Shown here: piece after piece, positions 13,655-19,659 of the stretch
Layout of the letters: each line of letters opens with the position of its first letter
Numbering within the stretch: position 1 is the first letter of the stretch
NCBI GenBank assembly: GCA_910589085.1
Contig: CAJUSG010000037.1
Coordinates: 1-23,909, forward strand
DNA: 23,909 nucleotides
Reading direction: 5' to 3'
Source of the DNA: an uncultured Oscillospiraceae bacterium
GTDB taxonomy: Bacteria; Bacillota; Clostridia; Oscillospirales; Oscillospiraceae
The notes under the pieces: model-generated
The model's input: the letters and a program-made list of their open reading frames with translations, nothing else
Database searches by the model: none
What the model was told of the DNA's origin: nothing
Translations under genes and position numbers: made by a program

Positions 13655-14794
13655 ATGAGGCGAAGGGGCCGTATCCTGCCGCTGCTGCTGACCGCCGCGC
13701 TGTTTCTGGGGCTGACCGTCCCCACGTCGGCGGCAAGCCTGTACTTCACCGCCATCAACGACAGCATACCTCCGCTGACCTCAGATACCATGCCCTTCTG
13801 GTCTGGCGGAACGATCTATGTGCCCTACACGGTGTTTGATGCCAAGCAGAACGGGGTCAACGTCAGCCTGGGGCTCTATGCCAACTACAATCAGAATGCG
13901 GGCACTGTGACCCTGTTCAATCTGCGGCAGGTGCTGGTCTTCGACTTTAACAGCCGGAACTGTCGGGACGACATGACCGGAACGGTCTACGCCTATCGGG
14001 CCATCATGCGCAGCGGCAGGCCCTATCTGCCCTTGAATATGGTGTGCTCCTTCTTCGGCATGGAATACAGCTATAACCAGCTGCCCTCCATTTCCCAGGG
14101 GTATCTGGTGCGGATCAAGAGCGCCGATGCGGTGCTGGACGACGCGCTGTTCATTGAGCGGGCCCGGGACCTGCTTCAAAATCGTCTGCGGGAGTACACC
14201 CAGAGCCTGAGCACGGCGGAAACCACCGACCCTGGAACCGTAATCCGGCCCAATACCCCGCCCGAGGTGGAGGGCTCCAACACGGCCACCTATCTGGCCT
14301 TCCGCTGCGAGGGGGGCGAGAATCTGCCGGGCATTTTAGACGCCATGGACCGGGCCGGGCAGTATGCCCTTTTTTTCCTCACCCCGGAGACCATTGAGGC
14401 GGAGGGCGATCTGGTCCGCCGGATTTTGGGCAGTGGGCACAGTGTAGGGATTTTAGCGGAGACGGGGGAGGAAGCGGTGCTGGAGCGGGGGAATCTGGCT
14501 CTGGAGGGGGCGGCCCGCACCCGAACCACCCTGGCCTATGTCCCCGCGGGGCAGCGGGCCGGCCTGGAGGAGCTGGGCTGGGTGTGCTGGAAGGAGACGC
14601 TTTCCCTGACCCCGAGCGATACTGTGGGGGGGACCTCCTTTGCCAACAGCGTGCTCAGCCGCTTGGGCGCCCGCCGCACTGTCTATCTCACCCTGGAGGG
14701 GAGCGGGAACACCGTCCGGGTGCTGCCGGCCCTTCTGCGTCAGCTCAGCGGCAGCCACTACACGGTGGCCGTCCCCATAGAGACAAAGCTGTAA
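13655..14794 (+). CDS. Exported protein with CuAO-N-like and degenerate NodB domains
   Basis: The 379-residue protein has a signal peptide (RRRGRILPLLLTAALFLGL, cleavage likely near TSA-A at 26-27). The first domain (about 28-155) looks like the copper-amine-oxidase N-terminal stalk domain common in clostridial cell-surface proteins (GGTIYVPYTVF, RPYLPLNMVCSFFGMEYSY). The second (about 208-375) follows a polysaccharide-deacetylase/NodB fold: TYLAFRCEGG (211-221), ILDAMDRAGQYALFFLTPETIEAEGDLVRRILGSGHSVGI. The catalytic Asp-Asp of TFDDG is replaced by Arg-Cys-Glu, and the metal-binding His after GHxxG is missing, so it is probably not an active deacetylase and may be a wall- or sugar-binding protein. 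Confidence 0.75.
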   Translation: MRRRGRILPLLLTAALFLGLTVPTSAASLYFTAINDSIPPLTSDTMPFWSGGTIYVPYTVFDAKQNGVNVSLGLYANYNQNAGTVTLFNLRQVLVFDFNSRNCRDDMTGTVYAYRAIMRSGRPYLPLNMVCSFFGMEYSYNQLPSISQGYLVRIKSADAVLDDALFIERARDLLQNRLREYTQSLSTAETTDPGTVIRPNTPPEVEGSNTATYLAFRCEGGENLPGILDAMDRAGQYALFFLTPETIEAEGDLVRRILGSGHSVGILAETGEEAVLERGNLALEGAARTRTTLAYVPAGQRAGLEELGWVCWKETLSLTPSDTVGGTSFANSVLSRLGARRTVYLTLEGSGNTVRVLPALLRQLSGSHYTVAVPIETKL

Positions 14795-14823
14795 AAAACC
14801 GCCGGCACTGCCGGCGGTTTTAC
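14795..14823. terminator. Bidirectional intrinsic terminator
   Basis: ACCGCCGGC (14798-14806) pairs with GCCGGCGGT (14810-14818) around ACT, flanked by A's on the left and TTTT on the right. It serves both the NodB-like gene (+) and the aldo/keto reductase gene (-), whose ends face each other. Confidence 0.88.
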
Positions 14824-14824
14824 C

Positions 14825-15970
14825 TTATTTTCCAAAAATTTCTGCGGCCTGCCGCATGTTCTCCACAATGGATACCGAGAAGGGGCACCGCTTCTCGCAG
14901 GCGCCGCAGGCCACACAGGCCCCGGCGTGGCGGGGGAGGAGGGTGTAGTGCTCCCGTACTGTCTCGGGCACCTGGCCCTGGGCCTTGGCCAGGTTGAGGA
15001 ACTTGGTGACAGAGGCCACGTCGATGCCCTGGGGACAGGGGGCGCAGTGGCCGCAGTACATGCAGTGGCCCTCCCAGCTGATTTTGGGCATGGCGGCGAA
15101 GGCGGCGGCGTAGTCCTTTTCGTGGTCCGGGGCATCCTCATAGGCGGCGCACTGGACCAGTTCGTCCACAGTCCGGGCCCCCGCCATGACACAGGCCACC
15201 CCGGGCCGGGTGAGGGCGTAGTGCAGGCACTGGAAGGGGGTGAGGGCAACCCCGGCGGGGGAGTACTGGCTGAGCAGATCGCCGCCGCCGAAGGCCTTCA
15301 TCACCGTGATCCCCACCCCCTGGCGCTGGCAGCTCTCATAGAGGGCCTGGCGCTGGGGGTCCATGTTCACCAGGGGCTTTTCGTAGGCGGATTCGGCCCA
15401 CAGCTGTTCCACGTCCTCCCCGGCGGGCTGGAGGTCGTAGCAGGGGTTGACGCTGAACATAAGTACGTCGATGAGCCCGCTGTCCACCGCCGCCTGGGCC
15501 ACCTCCGGGTTGTGGCTGGACAGGCCGATGCAGCCGATTTTCCCCGCCGCCTTCAGCTCCTGGGCGTAGGCCATCACTGGGCCGTTCACGATTTCCTGCC
15601 AGTCGGACAGGGCGTCGGAGTAGTGGATCATGCCAATGTCGATAAAATCGGTGTCCAGCCGGCGGAGCATGTCGGCAAAGCCAGCCTTTACCTTTTTAAT
15701 ATCCCGGGTGCGCAGATATTGGCCGTTTTCCCAGATGGAGCACAGGTGGGATTGCAGGACGAATTTGTCCCGCCGGCCCGCCAGGGCCTTGCCCAGGTTG
15801 GAGCGCATCTCCGGGTTGGGGGAGTACAGGTCGATACAGTTGATCTCCAGCTCCTCCATTTTGTCCACAAATTCCTGCATCTGTTCGGGGCGCTTGCCCT
15901 CAAAGCCCTCGCAGCCCATGCCGATCTCGCTGACCGCCAGCCCGGTGCGGCCCAATGTACGGTAATTCAT
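14825..15970 (-). CDS. Aldo/keto reductase fused to a 2[4Fe-4S] ferredoxin domain
   Basis: The 381-residue cytoplasmic oxidoreductase has an AKR (beta/alpha)8 barrel over residues 1-270 (TLGRTGLAVSEIGMGC, CIDLYSPNPEMRSNLGKAL, IDIGMIHYSD with His116, KIGCIGLSSHN). Two Fe-S motifs follow: CMYCGHCAPCP (303-313) and CVACGACEKRCP (352-363). The AKR lysine normally found as TK after the RRDK block is Ser-His here (QSH, 73-75), a feature I associate with this Fe-S subfamily, so the usual NADPH-reductase chemistry may differ. ATG 15970 follows GGAGG. A MerR-type promoter precedes it. The substrate is unknown; quinones or aldehydes are possible. Confidence 0.87.
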   Translation of the reverse strand: MNYRTLGRTGLAVSEIGMGCEGFEGKRPEQMQEFVDKMEELEINCIDLYSPNPEMRSNLGKALAGRRDKFVLQSHLCSIWENGQYLRTRDIKKVKAGFADMLRRLDTDFIDIGMIHYSDALSDWQEIVNGPVMAYAQELKAAGKIGCIGLSSHNPEVAQAAVDSGLIDVLMFSVNPCYDLQPAGEDVEQLWAESAYEKPLVNMDPQRQALYESCQRQGVGITVMKAFGGGDLLSQYSPAGVALTPFQCLHYALTRPGVACVMAGARTVDELVQCAAYEDAPDHEKDYAAAFAAMPKISWEGHCMYCGHCAPCPQGIDVASVTKFLNLAKAQGQVPETVREHYTLLPRHAGACVACGACEKRCPFSVSIVENMRQAAEIFGK

Positions 15971-15999
15971 ACGCTTCCTCCTTGTTTTTGAGTGGAGCC

Positions 16000-16030
16000 A
16001 TCTTACCATTTAAAGCTAGGTTTAAGTCAA
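16000..16030 (-). promoter_or_regulatory. MerR-type promoter of the aldo/keto reductase
   Basis: On the minus strand TTGACT (16030-16025) and TAAGAT (16005-16000) are 19 bases apart. The spacer holds the near-perfect dyad TTAAAcCTAGcTTTAA. This matches the form of promoters activated by MerR regulators such as AdhR/NmlR, which often control aldehyde- or quinone-linked reductases. The dyad differs from that of the TipA-like gene at 8241, so another regulator is expected outside the window. Confidence 0.75.
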
Positions 16031-16049
16031 GAGGGAGTTTCCCTGTGTG

Positions 16050-16078
16050 TTGACGTGCAAGGTTAACGGTGGTATAGT
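16050..16078 (+). promoter_or_regulatory. Promoter of the AT-rich orphan gene
   Basis: TTGACG (16050-16055), 17-base spacer, TATAGT (16073-16078), 38 bases before the ATG at 16116. It diverges from the aldo/keto reductase promoter. Confidence 0.75.
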
Positions 16079-16115
16079 TACATCAAATACAAATCCATAT
16101 TTAAGGAGTAAGAAT

Positions 16116-16694
16116 ATGAAACATTTTTCTATGCCAGAGCAAGTTTCTCCGACATTAGAAATAGATGAGTTAATGAGGTTGAAACATAGTTTGGAAAAGA
16201 ATGTATCAAGGGAAGTTGCAGAAAGCATAATAAAGGAAATTCCATTATCTATAAATTCAACACCAGACATTCGAGCCGAGTGGGTAGAAAAGCTATCTGC
16301 TATTCTTGAAAATAGATTTGATAAAAAAACGGTAAAAAACATTCGCCAAGAGTGCTATTGTAATGAAAATGGTAGGTTAGAAGATACAGCAAATAACTTG
16401 AAACAACTCTATCTCTCTTTGGATAAGGATTTGCATAGATTTGTCAATGCTTTGAATGAAAATGGTGCCGGTTGGTTTCTTAACGATAATCAATTATATA
16501 CAAAAATGTTTTCTTGTGAATGCCCTATGTTAGAAAAAGCAAAAAATTCAAATTCATTAACATGGTGTCACTGCACGGCTGGATATAACAAAAAATTATT
16601 TGAGATTGTTTTTGAAAAACCTGTCTCCGTAGAAGTTGTGCAAAGCATACGGCAAGGATTTGATTTTTGCCTATTGAGAATTACATTTCAATAA
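16116..16694 (+). CDS. AT-rich orphan gene, cysteine-rich protein of unknown function
   Basis: The 192-residue soluble protein starts at ATG 16116 with AAGGAG seven bases upstream. The N-terminal half is helical and charged. The C-terminal half has CYCNENG, FSCECPMLE, WCHCTAGYNKKLFE and SIRQGFDFCLLRI, a pattern of paired Cys suggesting a metal site or a V4R/DUF6144-like ligand-binding fold; I am not sure of the family. Base composition is clearly AT-rich with A/T-ending codons, unlike the GC-rich genes on both sides. Together with its single-gene transcript this suggests recent horizontal gain. No mobility gene or repeat is seen next to it. Confidence 0.75.
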   Translation: MKHFSMPEQVSPTLEIDELMRLKHSLEKNVSREVAESIIKEIPLSINSTPDIRAEWVEKLSAILENRFDKKTVKNIRQECYCNENGRLEDTANNLKQLYLSLDKDLHRFVNALNENGAGWFLNDNQLYTKMFSCECPMLEKAKNSNSLTWCHCTAGYNKKLFEIVFEKPVSVEVVQSIRQGFDFCLLRITFQ

Positions 16695-16719
16695 ATCTTA
16701 ATTTAAAGGGGGACTTCTC

Positions 16720-17445
16720 ATGGATGACAAAATCAAAACCTTGCAGCAATGGATTGACGAGAGCCGCGCCATTGTGTTTTTCGGCGGGGCGGGGGTAAGC
16801 ACGGAGAGCGGCATCCCGGATTTTCGCAGTGTGGATGGGCTGTACAACCAGAAATATGCCTGGCCTCCGGAGGAAATTCTGAGCCGCACCTTTTTTGACG
16901 CCCAGCCCGAGGAGTTCTACCATTTCTACCGGGACAAGATGCTCTGCCTGGACGCCCAGCCCAACGCCGCCCACAAAAAGCTGGCTGAGCTGGAGGCGGC
17001 GGGCAGGCTGCGCAGCGTGGTCACCCAGAACATCGACGGGCTGCACCAGCTGGCGGGCTCCAAGCGGGTTTGGGAGCTCCACGGCTCGGTCCACCGCAAC
17101 TACTGCATGAGATGCCGAAAGTCCTACGCCGTGACGGATATCAAGGAGGGGACCGGGGTGCCCAAATGCGCCTGCGGCGGCACCGTCAAGCCCGATGTGG
17201 TCCTCTACGAGGAGGGGCTGGACAGCGCCACTATCGAGGGGGCGGTGGCCGATATCCAAGCGGCGGATATGCTCATCATCGGAGGCACCTCCCTGGCGGT
17301 CTACCCCGCCGCCGGACTTATCAACTATTTCCGGGGAAAGCGGCTGGTCCTCATCAATAAGAGCCCCACCCCCTACGACGGCCGGGCCAGCCTGGCCATC
17401 AACGCTCCCATTGGGGAGGTGCTGGGACAGATCGAGGTCCGATGA
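16720..17445 (+). CDS. cobB: Sir2-family NAD-dependent protein deacylase
   Basis: The 241-residue sirtuin uses NAD to remove acyl groups from lysines. Motifs in order are FFGGAGVSTESGIPDFRS (20-37), TQNIDGLHQLAG (102-113), catalytic His121 in ELHGSVH, zinc ligands Cys129, Cys132, Cys150 and Cys152, then KPDVVLYEE, GGTSLAVYPAA and INKS for NAD binding. The length is typical of bacterial CobB. A GGGGG-type ribosome binding site precedes ATG 16720. The WYL regulator gene overlaps its end by four bases, so the two are co-translated. It is a housekeeping-type enzyme with clear GC-rich codon use. Confidence 0.95.
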   Translation: MDDKIKTLQQWIDESRAIVFFGGAGVSTESGIPDFRSVDGLYNQKYAWPPEEILSRTFFDAQPEEFYHFYRDKMLCLDAQPNAAHKKLAELEAAGRLRSVVTQNIDGLHQLAGSKRVWELHGSVHRNYCMRCRKSYAVTDIKEGTGVPKCACGGTVKPDVVLYEEGLDSATIEGAVADIQAADMLIIGGTSLAVYPAAGLINYFRGKRLVLINKSPTPYDGRASLAINAPIGEVLGQIEVR

Positions 17446-18341
17446 AAAACGGCCGTCTCTTTAAAATCCTCTACCTCCTGGTGGAGAAGCGGGCCGTCAC
17501 CGCCGGGGAGCTGGCCGAGAAGCTGGAGGTATCGGAGCGCACCATCTACCGGGATGTGGACGCCCTGTCCGCCGCCGGTATCCCGGTGTACGCCCAGAAG
17601 GGCAAGGGGGGCGGCATCCGGCTGATGGACCAGTTTGTGCTGGACCGGGCCCTGCTGTCCGGAGAGCAGCAGGACGAAATTCTCTTTGCGCTCCAGGCCA
17701 TCCGGGCCACCGGCGGGGGAGAGGAGGCCCTGTCCCGGCTGTCCGCCCTGTTCCGCCGGGAGGGGGGCGACTGGCTGGAGGTGGATTTTTCCGACTGGGG
17801 CAGCGGCGCGGCGGAGCGGGAGAATTTTTCCAAGGTGAAGCGGTCCATTCTGGAGCGCCGGCCGCTGTCCTTCACCTACTACAGCTCCGCCGGGGAGACG
17901 AGCCGCCGGACGGCGGAACCGGCCCGGCTGGTGTTCAAGTCGGGGTGCTGGTATCTGTCTGCCTTCTGCCGGGAGCGGCAGGACTGGCGGATCTTCCGGC
18001 TGGTGCGGATGGAGGACCTGGTCCTGGAGGAGGGGAGCTACCCACCACGTCGGCCCCCGGAGCAGCTGGAGGCCCCCATGCCCGGGGACTACCGGGGGGT
18101 GGACCTGCGGCTGCTGTTTGCCCCCTCCGCCGCATGGCGGGTGCGGGACTACTTCCACCCCAAAGAGGTGTCCGCCCAGCCCGACGGGCGGCTGCTGGTA
18201 GCGTGTACCTTCCCGGAGGACCAGTGGCTGCTGTCCTTTCTGCTGTCCTTCGGCGGACAGCTGGAGGTGCTGTCGCCGGACTACTGGCGGGATATTTTAA
18301 AGGAAGAGCTAAAAAAATCTTTGGGTGTCTATGAAACCTGA
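17442..18341 (+). CDS. HTH/WYL-domain transcriptional regulator (YafY-like)
   Basis: The 299-residue regulator has an N-terminal DeoR-like winged helix (KILYLLVEKRAVTAGELAEKLEVSERTIYRDVDAL, about 7-41, then GKGGGIRL), a linker, and a WYL domain (about 140-200) with RPLSFTYYSS, CWYLSAFCRERQDWRIFRLVRM. A C-terminal extension (WCX, about 225-295) follows. WYL domains bind nucleic-acid ligands or other small effectors. It overlaps the sirtuin gene as ATGA. The downstream zinc-ribbon gene is in the same direction after 81 bases; the hairpin at its stop codon may separate or attenuate them. Confidence 0.9.
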   Translation: MKNGRLFKILYLLVEKRAVTAGELAEKLEVSERTIYRDVDALSAAGIPVYAQKGKGGGIRLMDQFVLDRALLSGEQQDEILFALQAIRATGGGEEALSRLSALFRREGGDWLEVDFSDWGSGAAERENFSKVKRSILERRPLSFTYYSSAGETSRRTAEPARLVFKSGCWYLSAFCRERQDWRIFRLVRMEDLVLEEGSYPPRRPPEQLEAPMPGDYRGVDLRLLFAPSAAWRVRDYFHPKEVSAQPDGRLLVACTFPEDQWLLSFLLSFGGQLEVLSPDYWRDILKEELKKSLGVYET

Positions 18342-18357
18342 CAGACCTTGTCAGGTT
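18335..18357. repeat. 9-bp hairpin at the WYL gene stop codon
   Basis: AACCTGACA (18335-18343) pairs with TGTCAGGTT (18349-18357) around a 5-base loop, covering the WYL regulator stop codon. There is no T-run, so it may be an attenuator, an RNA processing site or an operator rather than a standard terminator. Confidence 0.55.
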
Positions 18358-18422
18358 ATAAGGCGTATTCTTGTGGCAGAGACGGGACAGCAGACCCCGC
18401 CCAACATAAGGAGGTCATCCCA

Positions 18423-18695
18423 ATGGAAGAAAGAAAATTTTGTCAGTGCTGCGCCATGCCCCTAGACAAGCCCGAGGACAAAGGCACCGAGGCCGGCGGC
18501 ATACCCAGTGAGGACTACTGCCGCTACTGCTACCAGAACGGGGCGTTCACCGCGCCCGACGCCACCATGGACGATATTATCGCCTTTAATCTGAAGTTCA
18601 ACGCCGAGAACGGCCACCCCTTCGGCCCCCAGGAGGAGGCGGAGAAGATGATGCGGGGCTGGTTCCCTACCCTGAAGCGGTGGAGAAAGGGATAA
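18423..18695 (+). CDS. Small zinc-ribbon protein
   Basis: The 90-residue protein has CQCCAMPL near the N-terminus and YCRYCYQNGAFTAPDATMDDII, four or more Cys forming a zinc ribbon, then a helical end with MMRGWFPTLKRW. This matches the putative zinc-ribbon family often found next to WYL or GyrI-like regulators in Clostridia. The start ATG at 18423 lies eight bases after AGGAGG. The role is unknown; location beside the WYL regulator suggests a shared regulon. Confidence 0.82.
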   Translation: MEERKFCQCCAMPLDKPEDKGTEAGGIPSEDYCRYCYQNGAFTAPDATMDDIIAFNLKFNAENGHPFGPQEEAEKMMRGWFPTLKRWRKG

Positions 18696-18711
18696 ATTTT
18701 GACCCAGCATC

Positions 18712-18741
18712 TTGACAAAGGGCCGGACAGTTGGGTATAAT
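18712..18741 (+). promoter_or_regulatory. Strong rightward promoter of the structured RNA
   Basis: Consensus TTGACA (18712-18717), an 18-base spacer and consensus TATAAT (18736-18741). No protein gene of good quality follows on this strand before the terminators at 18990-19016 and 19052-19073. Confidence 0.85.
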
Positions 18742-18747
18742 AGACGC

Positions 18748-19016
18748 AGAAGGGCGCTGTTACTGACGGTTGGCCCAGACAATCACCTTATTTTAAGGTT
18801 GACCGCTTGGGTTGCAGCCGAGCGGTCAACACGCATTTATGGACGACAGGTACATGAGAATTGCTGTACCCATCAAAAAACAGATTACCTTGAAAATCCA
18901 TTTTTTCCACATCTGCACCACCTCCCCCTGTTTTGGATTAGGGGTTCAAACGGTGGGCCAACCGCCTTTTATGTAACAGCGCACAATCTGCACCCATCAG
19001 ATGGATGGGTGCTTTT
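18748..19016 (+). ncRNA. Structured RNA of about 270 nt, possible antitoxin RNA
   Basis: The transcript start is inferred seven bases after TATAAT; the end is an intrinsic terminator (GCACCCATC 18990-18998 with GATGGGTGC 19004-19012, then TTTT). The RNA is closed by a long stem: GCGCTGTTAC (18754-18763) with GTAACAGCGC (18973-18982), and GGTTGGCCCA (18768-18777) with TGGGCCAACC (18954-18963), separated by a 4/9-base internal loop. Inside are GTTGACCGCT/AGCGGTCAAC and GGTACA/TGTACC hairpins. It contains the full antisense of the 28-residue peptide gene on the other strand, as expected for a type I antitoxin. A different regulatory RNA is possible. Confidence 0.62.
18826..18912 (-). CDS. 28-residue hydrophobic peptide, candidate type I toxin
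   Basis: Starting at ATG 18912, the frame encodes a peptide with a basic amphipathic start (MWKKWIFK), a single hydrophobic span (VICFLMGTAILMYL) and a short polar end (SSINAC). A strong GGAGG site lies eight bases upstream. It has its own consensus promoter at 19045-19017 with a leader of about 100 nt. Size, charge pattern and the antisense RNA across the whole gene match membrane-acting type I toxins, but I do not recognise the peptide family. The stop codon lies in a 10-bp hairpin (GTTGACCGCT with AGCGGTCAAC) that may form the 3' end of its mRNA. Confidence 0.55.
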   Translation of the reverse strand: MWKKWIFKVICFLMGTAILMYLSSINAC

Positions 19017-19045
19017 ATCATATCGCATATATCGTATTTTGTCAA
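19017..19045 (-). promoter_or_regulatory. Strong leftward promoter of the peptide mRNA
   Basis: On the minus strand TTGACA (19045-19040), a 17-base spacer and TATGAT (19022-19017). Transcription would start near 19010, in the hairpin that ends the opposing RNA, and run through the peptide gene at 18912. Confidence 0.78.
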
Positions 19046-19051
19046 ATTCTG

Positions 19052-19073
19052 CCGCCCGCCTGGGCGGTTTTTT
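19052..19073 (+). terminator. Second rightward intrinsic terminator
   Basis: CCGCCC (19052-19057) pairs with GGGCGG (19062-19067), followed by six T. It backs up the terminator at 18990-19016 and shields the yoeB 3' end from rightward transcription. Confidence 0.75.
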
Positions 19074-19074
19074 G

Positions 19075-19338
19075 CTATTTATCTCCGTAATGTGTTCCGC
19101 ATTGAGCAATTTCCAAAATACCATTTCGCACACGGTAAATCAGCCGGTTATCGTTGTCGATCCGCCGGCTCCACCAGCCGCTCCAGTTGCCTTTCAGGGG
19201 CTCGGGCTTTCCGATTCCATGAAACGGGTCGCGCTCCGTGTCCCGGATCAGCTGGTTGATTCGCTTCAATATTTTAATATCCTTGGTCTGCCATGAAATA
19301 TACTCTTCCCATGCCGAGTCGGACCAATCCTTATGCAT
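19075..19338 (-). CDS. yoeB: YoeB-family mRNA interferase toxin
   Basis: This 87-residue toxin cleaves mRNA at the ribosomal A site. All key E. coli YoeB residues sit at the same positions: Glu46 (GKPEPLK), Arg65 (DNRLIYRV), His83 and Tyr84 (THYGDK). The WSDSAWEEYISWQ and WSGWWSRRI blocks are typical. The start ATG at 19338 overlaps the end of the antitoxin gene by eight bases, so toxin translation depends on antitoxin translation. The toxin appears intact. Confidence 0.95.
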   Translation of the reverse strand: MHKDWSDSAWEEYISWQTKDIKILKRINQLIRDTERDPFHGIGKPEPLKGNWSGWWSRRIDNDNRLIYRVRNGILEIAQCGTHYGDK

Positions 19339-19597
19339 TGTCCTCCACCTCAATCAATTCGTGCGTGGTGCCTTTTCCGGCGTCAAGCTGTGCAACAGAG
19401 CGGCGCAGTACCGATTGATTTTCCTCACTCCAAAAGGGGTCGGCGGAAATTTCAAAGGGGATGCGATGCTCCCGAATCACAGTTTTGGCAAACAGGTTTA
19501 TCGCAACAGAGGCGTTCATCCCAACCTCAGCACAGAACGCGTCAAATTTGCGCTTGACCTCATCATCCATGCGGACACTCAACGTTGTCTGCGCCAT
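19331..19597 (-). CDS. relB: RelB/DinJ-type antitoxin of the YoeB pair
   Basis: The 88-residue antitoxin begins with a ribbon-helix-helix DNA-binding domain (TTLSVRMDDEVKRKFDAFCAEVGMNASVAINLFAKTVIRE, residues 4-43). Its C-terminal part (SADPFWSEENQSVLRRSVAQLDAGKG) would wrap and inhibit the toxin. AGGAGG precedes the ATG. The pairing of a RelB/DinJ-type antitoxin with a YoeB toxin, rather than YefM, is a known mixed arrangement. It probably represses its own promoter by binding the inverted repeat at 19620-19647. Confidence 0.92.
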   Translation of the reverse strand: MAQTTLSVRMDDEVKRKFDAFCAEVGMNASVAINLFAKTVIREHRIPFEISADPFWSEENQSVLRRSVAQLDAGKGTTHELIEVEDNA

Positions 19598-19619
19598 ATA
19601 AAAAACCTCCTTTTAATAC

Positions 19620-19659
19620 TATATATGGACATTGTAACACATATATAATACGCTGTCAA
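19620..19659 (-). promoter_or_regulatory. Promoter and operator of the toxin-antitoxin operon
   Basis: On the minus strand TTGACA (19659-19654), 17-base spacer, TACAAT (19636-19631). The inverted repeat TATATATG (19620-19627) and CATATATA (19640-19647) brackets the -10 box, a fitting operator for the ribbon-helix-helix antitoxin. The -35 box overlaps the comM stop codon, so the pair is tucked against the end of that gene. Confidence 0.85.

Noticed and set aside
18748..19016. 6S RNA (ssrS) for the structured RNA
   Set aside because: The closing stem is interrupted and encloses several separate hairpins and an antisense gene; the single long rod with central bubble of 6S RNA is not apparent.
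18712..19296. 194-codon plus-strand frame across the RNA locus
   Set aside because: No ribosome binding site, no domain, and it crosses two intrinsic terminators and the antisense of yoeB.
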